Shown here: in pieces, positions 23,499-31,667 of the stretch
Layout: the number at the start of each line of letters is the position of its first letter
Position numbering within the stretch: position 1 is the stretch's first letter
From: Bacteroidales bacterium
GTDB lineage: Bacteria; Bacteroidota; Bacteroidia; Bacteroidales; VadinHA17
Assembly (NCBI GenBank): GCA_003157015.1
Contig: PMIJ01000049.1
Location: 28,723 to 61,191 of the forward strand
DNA length: 32,469 nucleotides
Direction: 5' to 3'
Made by a program: the position numbers and the translations under genes
Notes under the pieces: model-generated
Databases searched by the model: none
The model's input: the letters and a program-made list of their open reading frames with translations, nothing else
What the model was told of the DNA's origin: nothing

Positions 23499-23999
23499 AT
23501 GAATAAAGGAACTAATGTTTTAATGCTGCTATTGCTATTTTCCGGAACAAAAGTTTTCTCACAGGATTTGGCGCCCAAGGTTTTGGTTCCTGCCGCAGGG
23601 TTGACAACCGTCGGAGTGATAGAGTATTCACAGACCATTGGTGAGACAGCAGTTGAGACAGTGAGCAGTGCCGGTTTCATATTGACACAGGGATTTCAGC
23701 AGCCACGGATACAAATTACAACGGTAACGCCACCCGAAGGAACCGGAGTGGATGTTTATCCGAATCCGGCGACAGACTATATTAATGTTAAGTTATATGG
23801 AGATGAAGCCAGAAAATTCAGGATTGATGTGATTAACATTACAGGGATGGTTGTCAATTCAGTGACTATGGATTTTTCAGATAAGTATTATTATATAGAA
23901 CAGATTGAAGTTGCCAGCCTTAAATTCGGCTTCTATTTTGTCAGAGTAATGAGTGACGATGGGACAATCAAAAGAGTATTTAAAATAGAGAAAATGTAA
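23499..23999 (+). CDS. secreted protein with type IX secretion C-terminal sorting domain
   Basis: This 166-residue protein starts at the ATG at 23499; an upstream TTG at 23475 overlaps the promoter and is rejected. A signal peptide covers residues 1-21. Residues about 28-71 carry the Bacteroidota motif YSQTIGETAVET...GFILTQGFQQP, often seen in front of sorting domains. Residues 84-166 are a type A T9SS sorting domain (VDVYPNPATDYINVKLY, and LKFGFYFVRVMSDDGTIKRVFKIEK). The whole protein is therefore little more than a linker and a sorting tag, with no enzyme domain. It is followed after 11 bases by the C1q-like gene, so the two are co-expressed and may be assembled together at the cell surface. 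Confidence 0.9.
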   Translation: MNKGTNVLMLLLLFSGTKVFSQDLAPKVLVPAAGLTTVGVIEYSQTIGETAVETVSSAGFILTQGFQQPRIQITTVTPPEGTGVDVYPNPATDYINVKLYGDEARKFRIDVINITGMVVNSVTMDFSDKYYYIEQIEVASLKFGFYFVRVMSDDGTIKRVFKIEKM

Positions 24000-24010
24000 T
24001 CCGGAAAACT

Positions 24011-25375
24011 ATGGCTTCAAAAGGAATTATCAGGTATTATTCGTTGTTAATATTTTTAATTTCGGGTTCACTGTCTTTTGGACAGAATGTTAATCCCGGC
24101 ATTTATTACCAGGCTGTGGCCAGAGATAATTCAGGGAAGGAACTTGTCAACAAAAACATTGATGTTAAATTTTCAATTATCATCGGCAATCCGCTCGGAA
24201 CAATTGTTTACCAGGAGCTATATTCAGGTGTTAACACCTCAAAATTCGGAATTTTTTCATTGATTATTGGTCGCGGTACACCTACAGGCGGAATTTACAC
24301 TAACCTTTCCCAGATTCAATGGAACACTGCCTCTCATTATCTCAAAGTAGAGGTAAAATTTGATAATGATTTCATAGAAATGGGGACAATGGAGTTTCTA
24401 GCCGTGCCATATGCGCTTTATGCACAGAAGTCTCTTGAACCGGGGCCACAGGGACCAAAGGGCGATCCGGGTGATCCGGCATCGGATAAACAGACCCTTT
24501 CATTCGACGGCAATAACCTTTCGATTTCAAATGGAAATACTGTAAACCTTGGAACGCTTAATGTTCCTCACCAGCTGACACTTATTGGAGATACACTTTC
24601 AATACTGGGCGGAAACAAAGTCGCCCTGACTAATCAGATACAGGATTTATCGCTCGATATAAACAATACGCTGAAAATAACTAAAAATGCTTCGGCTACA
24701 CCAATTGATCTGAGTCCGTTCAAGCAGAACCTTTCATATAATGATGCAACCGGAATGCTAAGTATTTCAAATGGTACGGGTGCTGATCTGTCTGTGTTAA
24801 AGGCATCGGTTATACAGGATATTCATCTGACTGGCAATCGACTTACAATAGATAAAAATCCATCCTCAACAGGGGTTGATCTGAGTAAGTATATGGATAA
24901 TACGGATAATCAGCAATTGACATATACAGAATCGAGTAAATCGCTTTCTATATCCGGAGGAAACAGTGTGACTCTTGGTACGCAAATTTCTTTTAGGGCA
25001 AGGAAAGTGGTTGAAGATGCAGGACTTTCTCTCTCAACAGATTATGATTTTATAACACCCGTGATTGATTATAACGATGGATCTGGATTTGATAATTCTA
25101 CTGGAATATTTACTGCTCCAGTAGCAGGGATTTATACTTTTATTGTTGGTTATAGCGCAGGAAATAATGGGGACTTAAAGATTTTAAAGCTTTTTCTTAA
25201 TGGCTTAAGTTATGAAATACTGAATTCTAACATTAGCTATGGATCATCACTAACAAGATCGATTACAATGAAGCTTGTTTCTGGAGATAAAGTAAAGGTA
25301 AGTATTAATATTGGATATGGTATTGCACCCTTGGGATCTGGTACAGGATCATTTTCCGGCTATAAGGTTTATTGA
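24011..25375 (+). CDS. fibre-like surface protein: collagen bit, beta repeats, C1q-like head
   Basis: This 454-residue secreted protein has a signal peptide (residues 1-24). Residues 25-140 are a Bacteroidota fibre-type N-terminal domain (GIYYQAVARDNSGKELVNK, ending EFLAVPYALYAQK). Next is a short collagen-like stretch (145-157, GPQGPKGDPGDP). Then come six copies of a 20-25-residue beta repeat of the form QxLxxxxxxLxISxGxxVxL (about 161-180, 188-206, 210-234, 239-262, 268-291, 301-322). The C-terminal 130 residues resemble a C1q/TNF-type jelly roll (GIFTAPVAGIYTFIVGYSA, then VSGDKVKVSI and the final FSGYKVY). The order (stalk, repeats, globular head) is that of a trimeric adhesin or tail-fibre. 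It has no sorting domain of its own; export with the T9SS partner is inference. Confidence 0.85.
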   Translation: MASKGIIRYYSLLIFLISGSLSFGQNVNPGIYYQAVARDNSGKELVNKNIDVKFSIIIGNPLGTIVYQELYSGVNTSKFGIFSLIIGRGTPTGGIYTNLSQIQWNTASHYLKVEVKFDNDFIEMGTMEFLAVPYALYAQKSLEPGPQGPKGDPGDPASDKQTLSFDGNNLSISNGNTVNLGTLNVPHQLTLIGDTLSILGGNKVALTNQIQDLSLDINNTLKITKNASATPIDLSPFKQNLSYNDATGMLSISNGTGADLSVLKASVIQDIHLTGNRLTIDKNPSSTGVDLSKYMDNTDNQQLTYTESSKSLSISGGNSVTLGTQISFRARKVVEDAGLSLSTDYDFITPVIDYNDGSGFDNSTGIFTAPVAGIYTFIVGYSAGNNGDLKILKLFLNGLSYEILNSNISYGSSLTRSITMKLVSGDKVKVSINIGYGIAPLGSGTGSFSGYKVY

Positions 25376-25377
25376 TG

Positions 25378-25415
25378 GAACACCCCGACAAGTCGGAACA
25401 GGCTCTCCGGTGTTC
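25378..25415 (+). other. stem-loop at the end of the C1q-like gene
   Basis: GAACACC (25378-25384) pairs with GGTGTTC (25409-25415), enclosing a second hairpin CCGAC-AA-GTCGG (25385-25396). It begins three bases after the stop. There is no T-run, so it is not a standard intrinsic terminator. Confidence 0.5.
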
Positions 25416-25495
25416 TCAGAATTGTGCCAATACTTCCCATATTATTTGTGGAACCCCACCGGGATTGAAAGAAACATCAATTGAATATCAGGAAC

Positions 25496-25593
25496 TTACA
25501 CAGAGTGACACTGAGAATCACAGAGTTGCACTGAGGAAAACCTTGGTGATCACTCGGTGTTTCTCTGTGCACCCTCTGTGTCTCTCTGTGTAA
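25496..25593. repeat. 98-base palindromic CACAGAG element
   Basis: TTACACAGAG (25496-25505) and CTCTGTGTAA (25584-25593) are exact inverted ends. Between them, CACAGAG and CACTGAG words on the left are mirrored by CTCGGTG, CTCTGTG and CTCTGTG words on the right. It lies between the convergent C1q-like and VanZ genes. The same words occur at 20244-20327. Confidence 0.7.
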
Positions 25594-25620
25594 CTAAAGA
25601 AGTACAAAAAAGGTAATTAT

Positions 25621-26037
25621 TCATTCCTTTCCCATCCCGATTCTGACCGATCTGAAGACCAGCAATGTGAATACAATCGCTGCTAAAACACCCGTCACAT
25701 CACTTGCAACATCTCTTATGCTGCATGTCCTCCCGGGGATAAGCTTCTGATGTAACTCATCCAGAATAGCAAACATTACCAGACCAATTGCTACTGTAAT
25801 GAATCTCTTCCAGTTAATCCTGAATCCATCCTCTGCAAATGCAAGAAAAGCCATAAAAGTCAGAACTCCATATTCACCAAAATGCATAAAATAATCGAGC
25901 CTGAAATCACTCTTTGCTGTATGGATCTTTAATGTCGGGATATTTGGAATGGACGATAAGATTATTATAATTGCCACCCAGGCAATCAATAAATATCTCG
26001 CAAAAGGTCTCAGATATTTTATCAGTTTAACCATCAT
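25621..26037 (-). CDS. VanZ-family membrane protein
   Basis: This 138-residue protein has about four transmembrane helices. It has the VanZ-like pattern: a first helix with the WVAIIIILSSIPNIP turn, then HFGEYGVLTFMAFLAF, then the conserved LDELHQKLIPGRTCSIRDVASDVTGVLAAI segment, in which D, E, H, P, G and R are the family's fixed residues. The start is the ATG at 26037 or the adjacent ATG at 26034; a TTG further upstream is rejected. Its role in Bacteroidota is unknown, although the family was named for teicoplanin resistance. It is divergent from prfB with 80 bases between. Confidence 0.88.
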   Translation of the reverse strand: MMVKLIKYLRPFARYLLIAWVAIIIILSSIPNIPTLKIHTAKSDFRLDYFMHFGEYGVLTFMAFLAFAEDGFRINWKRFITVAIGLVMFAILDELHQKLIPGRTCSIRDVASDVTGVLAAIVFTLLVFRSVRIGMGKE

Positions 26038-26052
26038 CGTTCTTTGGAATGC

Positions 26053-26060
26053 CAAAATTA
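26053..26060 (-). promoter_or_regulatory. candidate -7 box of the VanZ-like gene
   Basis: The minus strand reads TAATTTTG (TAnnTTTG), about 16 bases before the start. No clear -33 element. Confidence 0.35.
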
Positions 26061-26094
26061 GGATTTTATACCTTATAGTTAGACTAGAAAAGAC

Positions 26095-26102
26095 TAAATT
26101 TG
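26095..26102 (+). promoter_or_regulatory. candidate -7 box of prfB
   Basis: TAAATTTG (TAnnTTTG) ends 15 bases before the prfB ATG, so the leader would be about 9 bases. No clear -33 element. Confidence 0.4.
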
Positions 26103-26117
26103 TCCCAAAATTCAGAA

Positions 26118-27207
26118 ATGATAACTAACGAACAGATAAAGGCTTTATCGGGACGCCGCGATGCGTTAAGGAGGTATCTTTGACATCGAAGGAAAACTTG
26201 AACTCATTGCAGAAAAGGACAGTCTTTCACAGCAACCCGGATTATGGAATGATCCTAAAAAAGCGGAAGAGCTTCTGAAGGGCATAGCACAGCTTAAGAG
26301 CTGGACAACGGCCTTCGATAAAATAAATTCAGCCATAGACGATCTGAACGTGATTAATGACTTTTTCAGGGAAGGAGAATCTTCTGAAGAAGAAGTCGAT
26401 AACCAGTATAATAATTGCCTCTCATTGATTGAGGATCTGGAGGTCCGAAACATGCTTCAGAAAGAGGAGGACCAGCTTGGTGCCATACTGAAAATAAATT
26501 CGGGCGCAGGTGGCACTGAAAGCAACGACTGGTCCGCAATGCTCATGAGGATGTATCTTCGATGGGCGGAGAGAAACAATTATAAAGTTAAAGAGCTCGA
26601 TTATCAGACGGGTGATGAAGTTGGAATAAAATCAGTTACGCTGGAGATTGACGGTGAACGGGCATATGGCTATCTCAAAAGTGAAAACGGGGTACACAGG
26701 CTGGTAAGAATCTCTCCTTTTAACGCCCAGGGAAAACGTCAGACTACATTTGCATCAGTATTTATTTCGCCGCTTGTTGATAATACTATAGAAATTGAAA
26801 TTAATCCTGCCGATATTACCTGGGATACTTTCCGCTCGAGCGGAGCCGGAGGACAGAATGTAAATAAAGTTGAGACTGCCGTAAGGCTAAGGCACAAGCC
26901 CTCCGGACTGATAATTGAAAACCAGGAGACACGGTCGCAGCTCAATAATAAGGAAAATGCATTGAGGATCCTTAAATCGCAGCTTTATGAACTTGAACTC
27001 AGAAAGCAGCAGGAGGAACAGTCAAAGATTGAAGGGGAGAAGAAAAAGATTGAATGGGGCTCGCAGATACGGTCTTATGTTCTTCATCCCTATAAAATGG
27101 TAAAGGACCTGCGCACAAATCACGAGACAGGAAATGTCCAGGCAGTTTTGGATGGCGACCTTAATCCTTTCATAAAATCTTTCCTGATGGAATTTGCAGG
27201 GAAGTAG
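26118..27207 (+). CDS. prfB: peptide chain release factor 2, with programmed +1 frameshift
   Basis: Release factor 2 ends translation at UGA and UAA. The gene is split by a frame change. The ATG at 26118 reads 21 codons to a TGA at 26181-26183. With a +1 shift at CTT-T (26178-26181) reading continues from GAC at 26182 to 27207, giving a 362-residue protein, the normal size. The shift site is the conserved regulatory one: an internal Shine-Dalgarno AGGAGG (26169-26174), three bases, then CTT TGA C. Domain signs are the codon-recognition tripeptide S199-P-F ([11 protein letters not shown]) and the peptidyl-transfer motif G244-G-Q246 ([17 protein letters not shown]). The shift autoregulates: low RF2 lets ribosomes pause and slip. 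It is not a pseudogene. Confidence 0.97.
26169..26184 (+). promoter_or_regulatory. prfB programmed frameshift signal
   Basis: AGGAGGTATCTTTGAC: a Shine-Dalgarno-like AGGAGG three bases before the slippery CTT, followed by the in-frame TGA and a C. All elements of the classic RF2 site are present. Confidence 0.95.
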
Positions 27208-27303
27208 CTAGATATTCCTAAATCATAACTATATGATAAATTTCATAATAACTATGTAGGTCTATTCATTTAATTTGTGTTTTAAAATTCACTTTTGAGA
27301 AAG

Positions 27304-28800
27304 ATGGTGCAAAAGGAAAAATTATTTGTTCACTTTCCCCCGGTCAGCACAAAGGAGTGGCTGGATAAGATCAATTCCGACCTGAAGGGAGCTGACTTTA
27401 ATGAGAAACTTGTCTGGAGAACTAACGCTGGTTTTGATGTAAACCCATTTTATCGGATAGAAGATTTGGGAAACCTCAGGTACATCAACACGCTCCCGGG
27501 CGAATTCCCTTATATCAGAGGTACAAAGACCAGGAATAACAACTGGCTCATCAGACAGAATATTGACATAACCAATTACTCTGAAGCGAACCGTAAAGCT
27601 TTGACGATACTAATGAAAGGGATTGATTCACTTGGATTTATAATATCTGATCCGGAATCAATTAATGAAAAAAATTTTGATCTTCTCCTTGAAAGGATCT
27701 TTCTGGGAGGAGTCGAAATAAATTTTTCCTCAAATGGGAAAGCATTGGAGATACTTGATTTGCTAATAAAATATGTAAAGAAATCCTGGTCCGACCCCGA
27801 CCAAATCAAAGGAGCACTTGAGGTTGACCCGCTGAGCAGACTGATGGTTAATGGAACATTATGTATTCTTCCGGAAGATGGATTTGATTACCTGGCTTCA
27901 GTCGTAAGATCTTCGACATCTCTTCCTCATTTCACGACGATCAATATTAATGCTTCAAACTTTACAAATGCCGGAGCAGATGTTGTCACGGAACTGGCTT
28001 TTGGTATCTCAATGGGAAATGAATATCTGGCACAGCTTACTGAAAGGGGAATAAGTGCCGATATAGTCGCTTCAAAAATCAGGTTCAGTTTCGGAACAGG
28101 GTCAAATTATTTCTCAGAAATTGGAAAACTAAGAGCTGCACGGCTGCTCTGGTCTGTTGTCACAAATGGATTTCATCCTCAAAACGGGAAAAATATTAAG
28201 ATGAATATTCATTGTGTGACAGGTAAATTCAATAAAACGGTATATGATCCGTATGTAAATCTTCTCAGAACACAAACCGAAGCAATGTCGGCCGTTTTAG
28301 GCGGAACTGATTCACTAACAGTAGAGCCTTTTGATATTGTTTTCAGACATCCTGATGAATTTTCCGAAAGACTTGCTCGCAACCAGCAACTTATACTTAA
28401 GGAAGAAGCTTACTTTGATAAAGTCGCTGATCCTTCTGGAGGTTCATTTTATGTTGAGAACCTTACAAGCCTTATCGCCGAAAACGCATGGAAATTATTT
28501 ATAGAAGTTGAAGATCAGGGTGGGTTTCTTTCCTGTCTGAAATCAGGTTGGATCCAGAAGAAATTATCGGAATCAGCGTCACTGCGAAAATCGAATATTG
28601 AAAGCGGCAAAGAGATACTTTTGGGAACAAACCGATTTCCTAATTTAAATGAAAAGGCGCCTTCAGAGATAGATCTGGACCGGGTATTTAAAACACAGGT
28701 TCCGACAGATGGAATTCAGATTGAACCAATAAATCTTTTCAGAGGATCCGAGGAGATTGAAAGGATTAGATTAGAAAAGGAAAAAGGGGAGAAAATGTAG
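27304..28800 (+). CDS. mutA: methylmalonyl-CoA mutase small (non-catalytic) subunit, short form
   Basis: This 498-residue protein pairs with MutB to interconvert succinyl-CoA and (R)-methylmalonyl-CoA, the key step in propionate formation or use. The TIM-barrel domain is visible from FVHFPPVSTKEWLDKINSDLKG to the conserved LRTQTEAMSAVLGGTDSLTVEPFD and the DPSGGSFYVENLT region. It stops after GSEEIERIRLEKEKGEKM, the linker between domains, so the degenerate cobalamin-type C-terminal domain of many small subunits is absent. Such short forms are known in some Bacteroidota. I chose the ATG at 27304; a TTG three codons upstream is the alternative. It lies 3 bases before mutB, so the pair is an operon. 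Confidence 0.93.
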   Translation: MVQKEKLFVHFPPVSTKEWLDKINSDLKGADFNEKLVWRTNAGFDVNPFYRIEDLGNLRYINTLPGEFPYIRGTKTRNNNWLIRQNIDITNYSEANRKALTILMKGIDSLGFIISDPESINEKNFDLLLERIFLGGVEINFSSNGKALEILDLLIKYVKKSWSDPDQIKGALEVDPLSRLMVNGTLCILPEDGFDYLASVVRSSTSLPHFTTININASNFTNAGADVVTELAFGISMGNEYLAQLTERGISADIVASKIRFSFGTGSNYFSEIGKLRAARLLWSVVTNGFHPQNGKNIKMNIHCVTGKFNKTVYDPYVNLLRTQTEAMSAVLGGTDSLTVEPFDIVFRHPDEFSERLARNQQLILKEEAYFDKVADPSGGSFYVENLTSLIAENAWKLFIEVEDQGGFLSCLKSGWIQKKLSESASLRKSNIESGKEILLGTNRFPNLNEKAPSEIDLDRVFKTQVPTDGIQIEPINLFRGSEEIERIRLEKEKGEKM

Positions 28801-28803
28801 ATT

Positions 28804-30957
28804 ATGAGACCAAAATTCAGATATAACGACTTGATTTCACTTCCTGTAAATGAGAAAGATAGTCATGACTGGGAGAAGAATATTGACCTTAATAATGATT
28901 GGGTAACACCCGAAATGATCCCGATTAAAAGTGTTTATACCAGGAAGGATCTCGCAGTAATGGAACACCTGCATTATGCTGCCGGGTTGCCTCCTTTTTT
29001 GCATGGACCGTATTCGGGAATGTATACAATGTTGCCCTGGACAATAAGGCAATATGCAGGATTCTCCACAGCTGAAGAGTCAAATGCATTTTACAGGCGC
29101 AATCTGGCCGCCGGGCAGAAAGGGCTGTCGGTAGCCTTCGACCTGGCTACCCATAGGGGGTATGATTCGGATCATGAGAGGGTTACAGGGGATGTTGGAA
29201 AAGCCGGAGTGGCGGTCGACTCAATTCTTGACATGAAATTACTGTTCGACCAGATACCGCTTAATAAAATGTCGGTTTCCATGACGATGAATGGAGCTGT
29301 ACTTCCGGTTATGGCATTTTATATTGTTGCAGCTCTTGAACAGGGAGCCCGTCTCGATGAATTATCCGGTACAATTCAGAACGATATTCTGAAAGAGTTC
29401 ATGGTCAGGAATACCTATATCTATCCTCCTGAATTCTCAATGAGAATAATTGCCGATATTTTCCGGTACACTTCAGAAAAAATGCCGAAATTTAATTCCA
29501 TAAGCATTTCTGGTTATCACATGCAGGAGGCTGGAGCAACTTGCGATATAGAACTTGCTTATACACTTGCTGACGGACTTGAATATCTCCGGACCGGAAT
29601 AAAAGCCGGACTTGATATCGATGCTTTTGCTCCCAGACTTTCATTTTTCTGGGCGATTGGAATAAATCATTTCATGGAAATAGCAAAAATGAGGGCAGCA
29701 CGTTTGTTGTGGTCGAAAATAGTCAGTGAATTCAATCCTAAGAATCCCAAATCACTTGCTCTCAGAACTCATTGTCAGACATCCGGCTGGAGTCTGACTG
29801 AACAGGATCCATACAACAATGTGGGGCGTACCTGCATTGAAGCTATGGCAGCAGTATTGGGCCATACACAGAGTCTTCACACAAATGCGCTTGATGAAGC
29901 GATAGCGCTGCCGACAGATTTTTCCGCTCGCATAGCCCGGAATACCCAGATATATTTACAGGAGGAAACCCAGGTTTGCAGGGCAATTGATCCATGGGCC
30001 GGATCATATTATGTTGAGACACTTACGCATGAGATTGTTCATAGAGCATGGGAGCATATTAAAGAAGTTGAAAGTCTCGGAGGAATGGCAAAAGCAGTTG
30101 AATCAGGAGTTCCGAAAATGAGGATTGAAGAAGCTGCAGCCCGTGCTCAGGCCAGGATTGATTCAGGAGTACAAACTATAGTCGGAACAAACAGGTACAG
30201 GCTTGAGAAAGAGGATCCGCTCGAAACTCTTGAAGTTGATAATTCCGCAGTGCGCGAGTCACAGATAATCAGGCTGGCAAAACTCCGTGACGAGAGGAAC
30301 GAAGCTGAATGCCAGGTGGCACTTGATGCAATAACCAATTGTGTTCAGACTGGTGAAGGGAACCTTCTCGACATGGCTGTAGTGGCAGCTGCTAAACGGG
30401 CCAGTCTGGGTGAAATTTCCTATGCATGTGAAAAAATTGTAGGGAGGTATAAAGCAGTGATACAAACCATTTCAGGAGTTTATTCATCGGAGTATAAAGC
30501 CGATGATGATTTTAAAGAAGCACAGGCACTTGTTGCCAGGTTTGCAGAAAAAGAGGGCCGTCAGCCCAGGATAATGATTGTCAAGATGGGCCAGGATGGT
30601 CACGATCGGGGCGCGAAAGTTGTTTCTACTAGTTATGCCGATATTGGCTTTGATGTCGATATCGGACCTCTTTTCCAAACACCGGCAGAAGCTGCGAAAC
30701 AAGCTGTTGAGAACGATGTTCATGTTCTCGGTGTCTCCAGTCTGGCTGGTGGTCATAAAACACTTGTCCCTCAGGTAATTAATGAGCTGAAGAGACTTGG
30801 AAGAGAAGATATTCTGGTTATAGCAGGAGGAGTTATTCCTCATCAGGATTATCATTTTCTGTACGACTCTGGTGTGGCTGCAATATTCGGTCCCGGAACT
30901 TCCGTATCAAAAGCGGCTAAACAGATACTTGAGATTTTACTGGAGATCTATCATTAA
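28804..30957 (+). CDS. mutB: methylmalonyl-CoA mutase large (catalytic) subunit
   Basis: This 717-residue adenosylcobalamin enzyme carries the active site. The N-terminal barrel holds the CoA-binding and active-site segment [27 protein letters not shown] (Y74 is the likely equivalent of the catalytic tyrosine) and H239 in [12 protein letters not shown]. The C-terminal cobalamin domain has the base-off motif D598-G-H600-D-R-G603 ([13 protein letters not shown]) and the later [11 protein letters not shown] and [10 protein letters not shown] loops. Length is normal. It follows mutA by 3 bases. No epimerase, MeaB or decarboxylase gene is next to it in this window. Confidence 0.97.
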   Translation: MRPKFRYNDLISLPVNEKDSHDWEKNIDLNNDWVTPEMIPIKSVYTRKDLAVMEHLHYAAGLPPFLHGPYSGMYTMLPWTIRQYAGFSTAEESNAFYRRNLAAGQKGLSVAFDLATHRGYDSDHERVTGDVGKAGVAVDSILDMKLLFDQIPLNKMSVSMTMNGAVLPVMAFYIVAALEQGARLDELSGTIQNDILKEFMVRNTYIYPPEFSMRIIADIFRYTSEKMPKFNSISISGYHMQEAGATCDIELAYTLADGLEYLRTGIKAGLDIDAFAPRLSFFWAIGINHFMEIAKMRAARLLWSKIVSEFNPKNPKSLALRTHCQTSGWSLTEQDPYNNVGRTCIEAMAAVLGHTQSLHTNALDEAIALPTDFSARIARNTQIYLQEETQVCRAIDPWAGSYYVETLTHEIVHRAWEHIKEVESLGGMAKAVESGVPKMRIEEAAARAQARIDSGVQTIVGTNRYRLEKEDPLETLEVDNSAVRESQIIRLAKLRDERNEAECQVALDAITNCVQTGEGNLLDMAVVAAAKRASLGEISYACEKIVGRYKAVIQTISGVYSSEYKADDDFKEAQALVARFAEKEGRQPRIMIVKMGQDGHDRGAKVVSTSYADIGFDVDIGPLFQTPAEAAKQAVENDVHVLGVSSLAGGHKTLVPQVINELKRLGREDILVIAGGVIPHQDYHFLYDSGVAAIFGPGTSVSKAAKQILEILLEIYH

Positions 30958-31098
30958 TAATATTATAACTATTATTATGTAGAATTACACCTTAAGGATA
31001 TATTATTGGTCATTAGGATGAAACATTCTTTCTGCAAACCATCAATTTGCATCAAAAGAATTTAACACATAAATAGACCGAAAGTGGATAATAACTTT

Positions 31099-31106
31099 TA
31101 ACTTTG
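31099..31106 (+). promoter_or_regulatory. candidate -7 box of the cytochrome gene
   Basis: TAACTTTG (TAnnTTTG) lies 24 bases before the ATG. No -33 TTG at the expected spacing. Confidence 0.4.
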
Positions 31107-31130
31107 AGTTAAAATTAAAACACTAACGTT

Positions 31131-31535
31131 ATGAAAAACTTAAAACAGATTGTATTTATAGGAATTCTGTTAGTATTTGGAATTTCCTTAACTTCTTTCG
31201 GACAGAAGTCGAAACCATGGGATGTTCCGGCTAATTTCAAAACTATGAGCAACCCTGTTAAGTCAGATGATGCAAGTCTTCTGGCCGGAAAAGATCTTTT
31301 TAACAAGACTTGCGCAGCATGTCATGGGAGAACCGGTTTAGGCGATGGTCCAAAATCAAAAGGATTGAAAACTCCTGTAGCCAGTTTTTTGACAGCAGAG
31401 TGTCAGAAACAGACCGATGGAGAGCTATTCTATAAATCAAAAACCGGTCGGGGAGATATGCCAAAATACGAAGGCAAGATTGATGATACCGGCCTCTGGC
31501 AGACAGTTAACTATATAAGATCATTAAAGAAATAA
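31131..31535 (+). CDS. small c-type cytochrome (class I, monohaem)
   Basis: This 134-residue secreted protein has a signal peptide (residues 1-24). One haem-binding motif C61-A-A-C64-H65 follows a KDLFNKT helix. The likely sixth ligand is M110 in GRGDMPKYEG, and the C-terminal helix DTGLWQTVNYIRSL is standard for a mono-haem class I cytochrome c. It carries electrons in the periplasm. It is monocistronic, with its own terminator, and converges on the NrfD-like gene, which belongs to a membrane electron-transfer complex; a working link is possible but not shown. Confidence 0.92.
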   Translation: MKNLKQIVFIGILLVFGISLTSFGQKSKPWDVPANFKTMSNPVKSDDASLLAGKDLFNKTCAACHGRTGLGDGPKSKGLKTPVASFLTAECQKQTDGELFYKSKTGRGDMPKYEGKIDDTGLWQTVNYIRSLKK

Positions 31536-31559
31536 TTTCAGAACAATTCTGAATCATAT

Positions 31560-31589
31560 AAGGGTGTCTCAAAAGGCACCCTTTTCTTG
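31560..31589 (+). terminator. intrinsic terminator of the cytochrome gene
   Basis: AAGGGTG (31560-31566) pairs with CACCCTT (31577-31583) and is followed by a T-rich tail (TTTTCTTGT). It may also help terminate the convergent NrfD-like gene. Confidence 0.75.
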
Positions 31590-31667
31590 TTTCGGAGCAA
31601 GAGATTCCTGGCGTTCGGGATTGTTAGATAATTTGGGAACCTTTATAAACTTAAATATGTTCCTGCC

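Noticed and set aside
25451..25476. GTGGAACCCCAC followed by GGGATTGAAAG, resembling the end of a CRISPR repeat
   Set aside because: It occurs only once, with no second copy at spacer distance in the window and no cas gene nearby, so it cannot be called a CRISPR array.
26118..26183. prfB read as a pseudogene because of an in-frame TGA
   Set aside because: The TGA is part of the conserved programmed frameshift signal and the resulting product has normal length and motifs.
26166..26453. 95-residue minus-strand ORF over prfB
   Set aside because: It is a shadow frame of the release factor gene, which is continuous once the +1 shift is applied.
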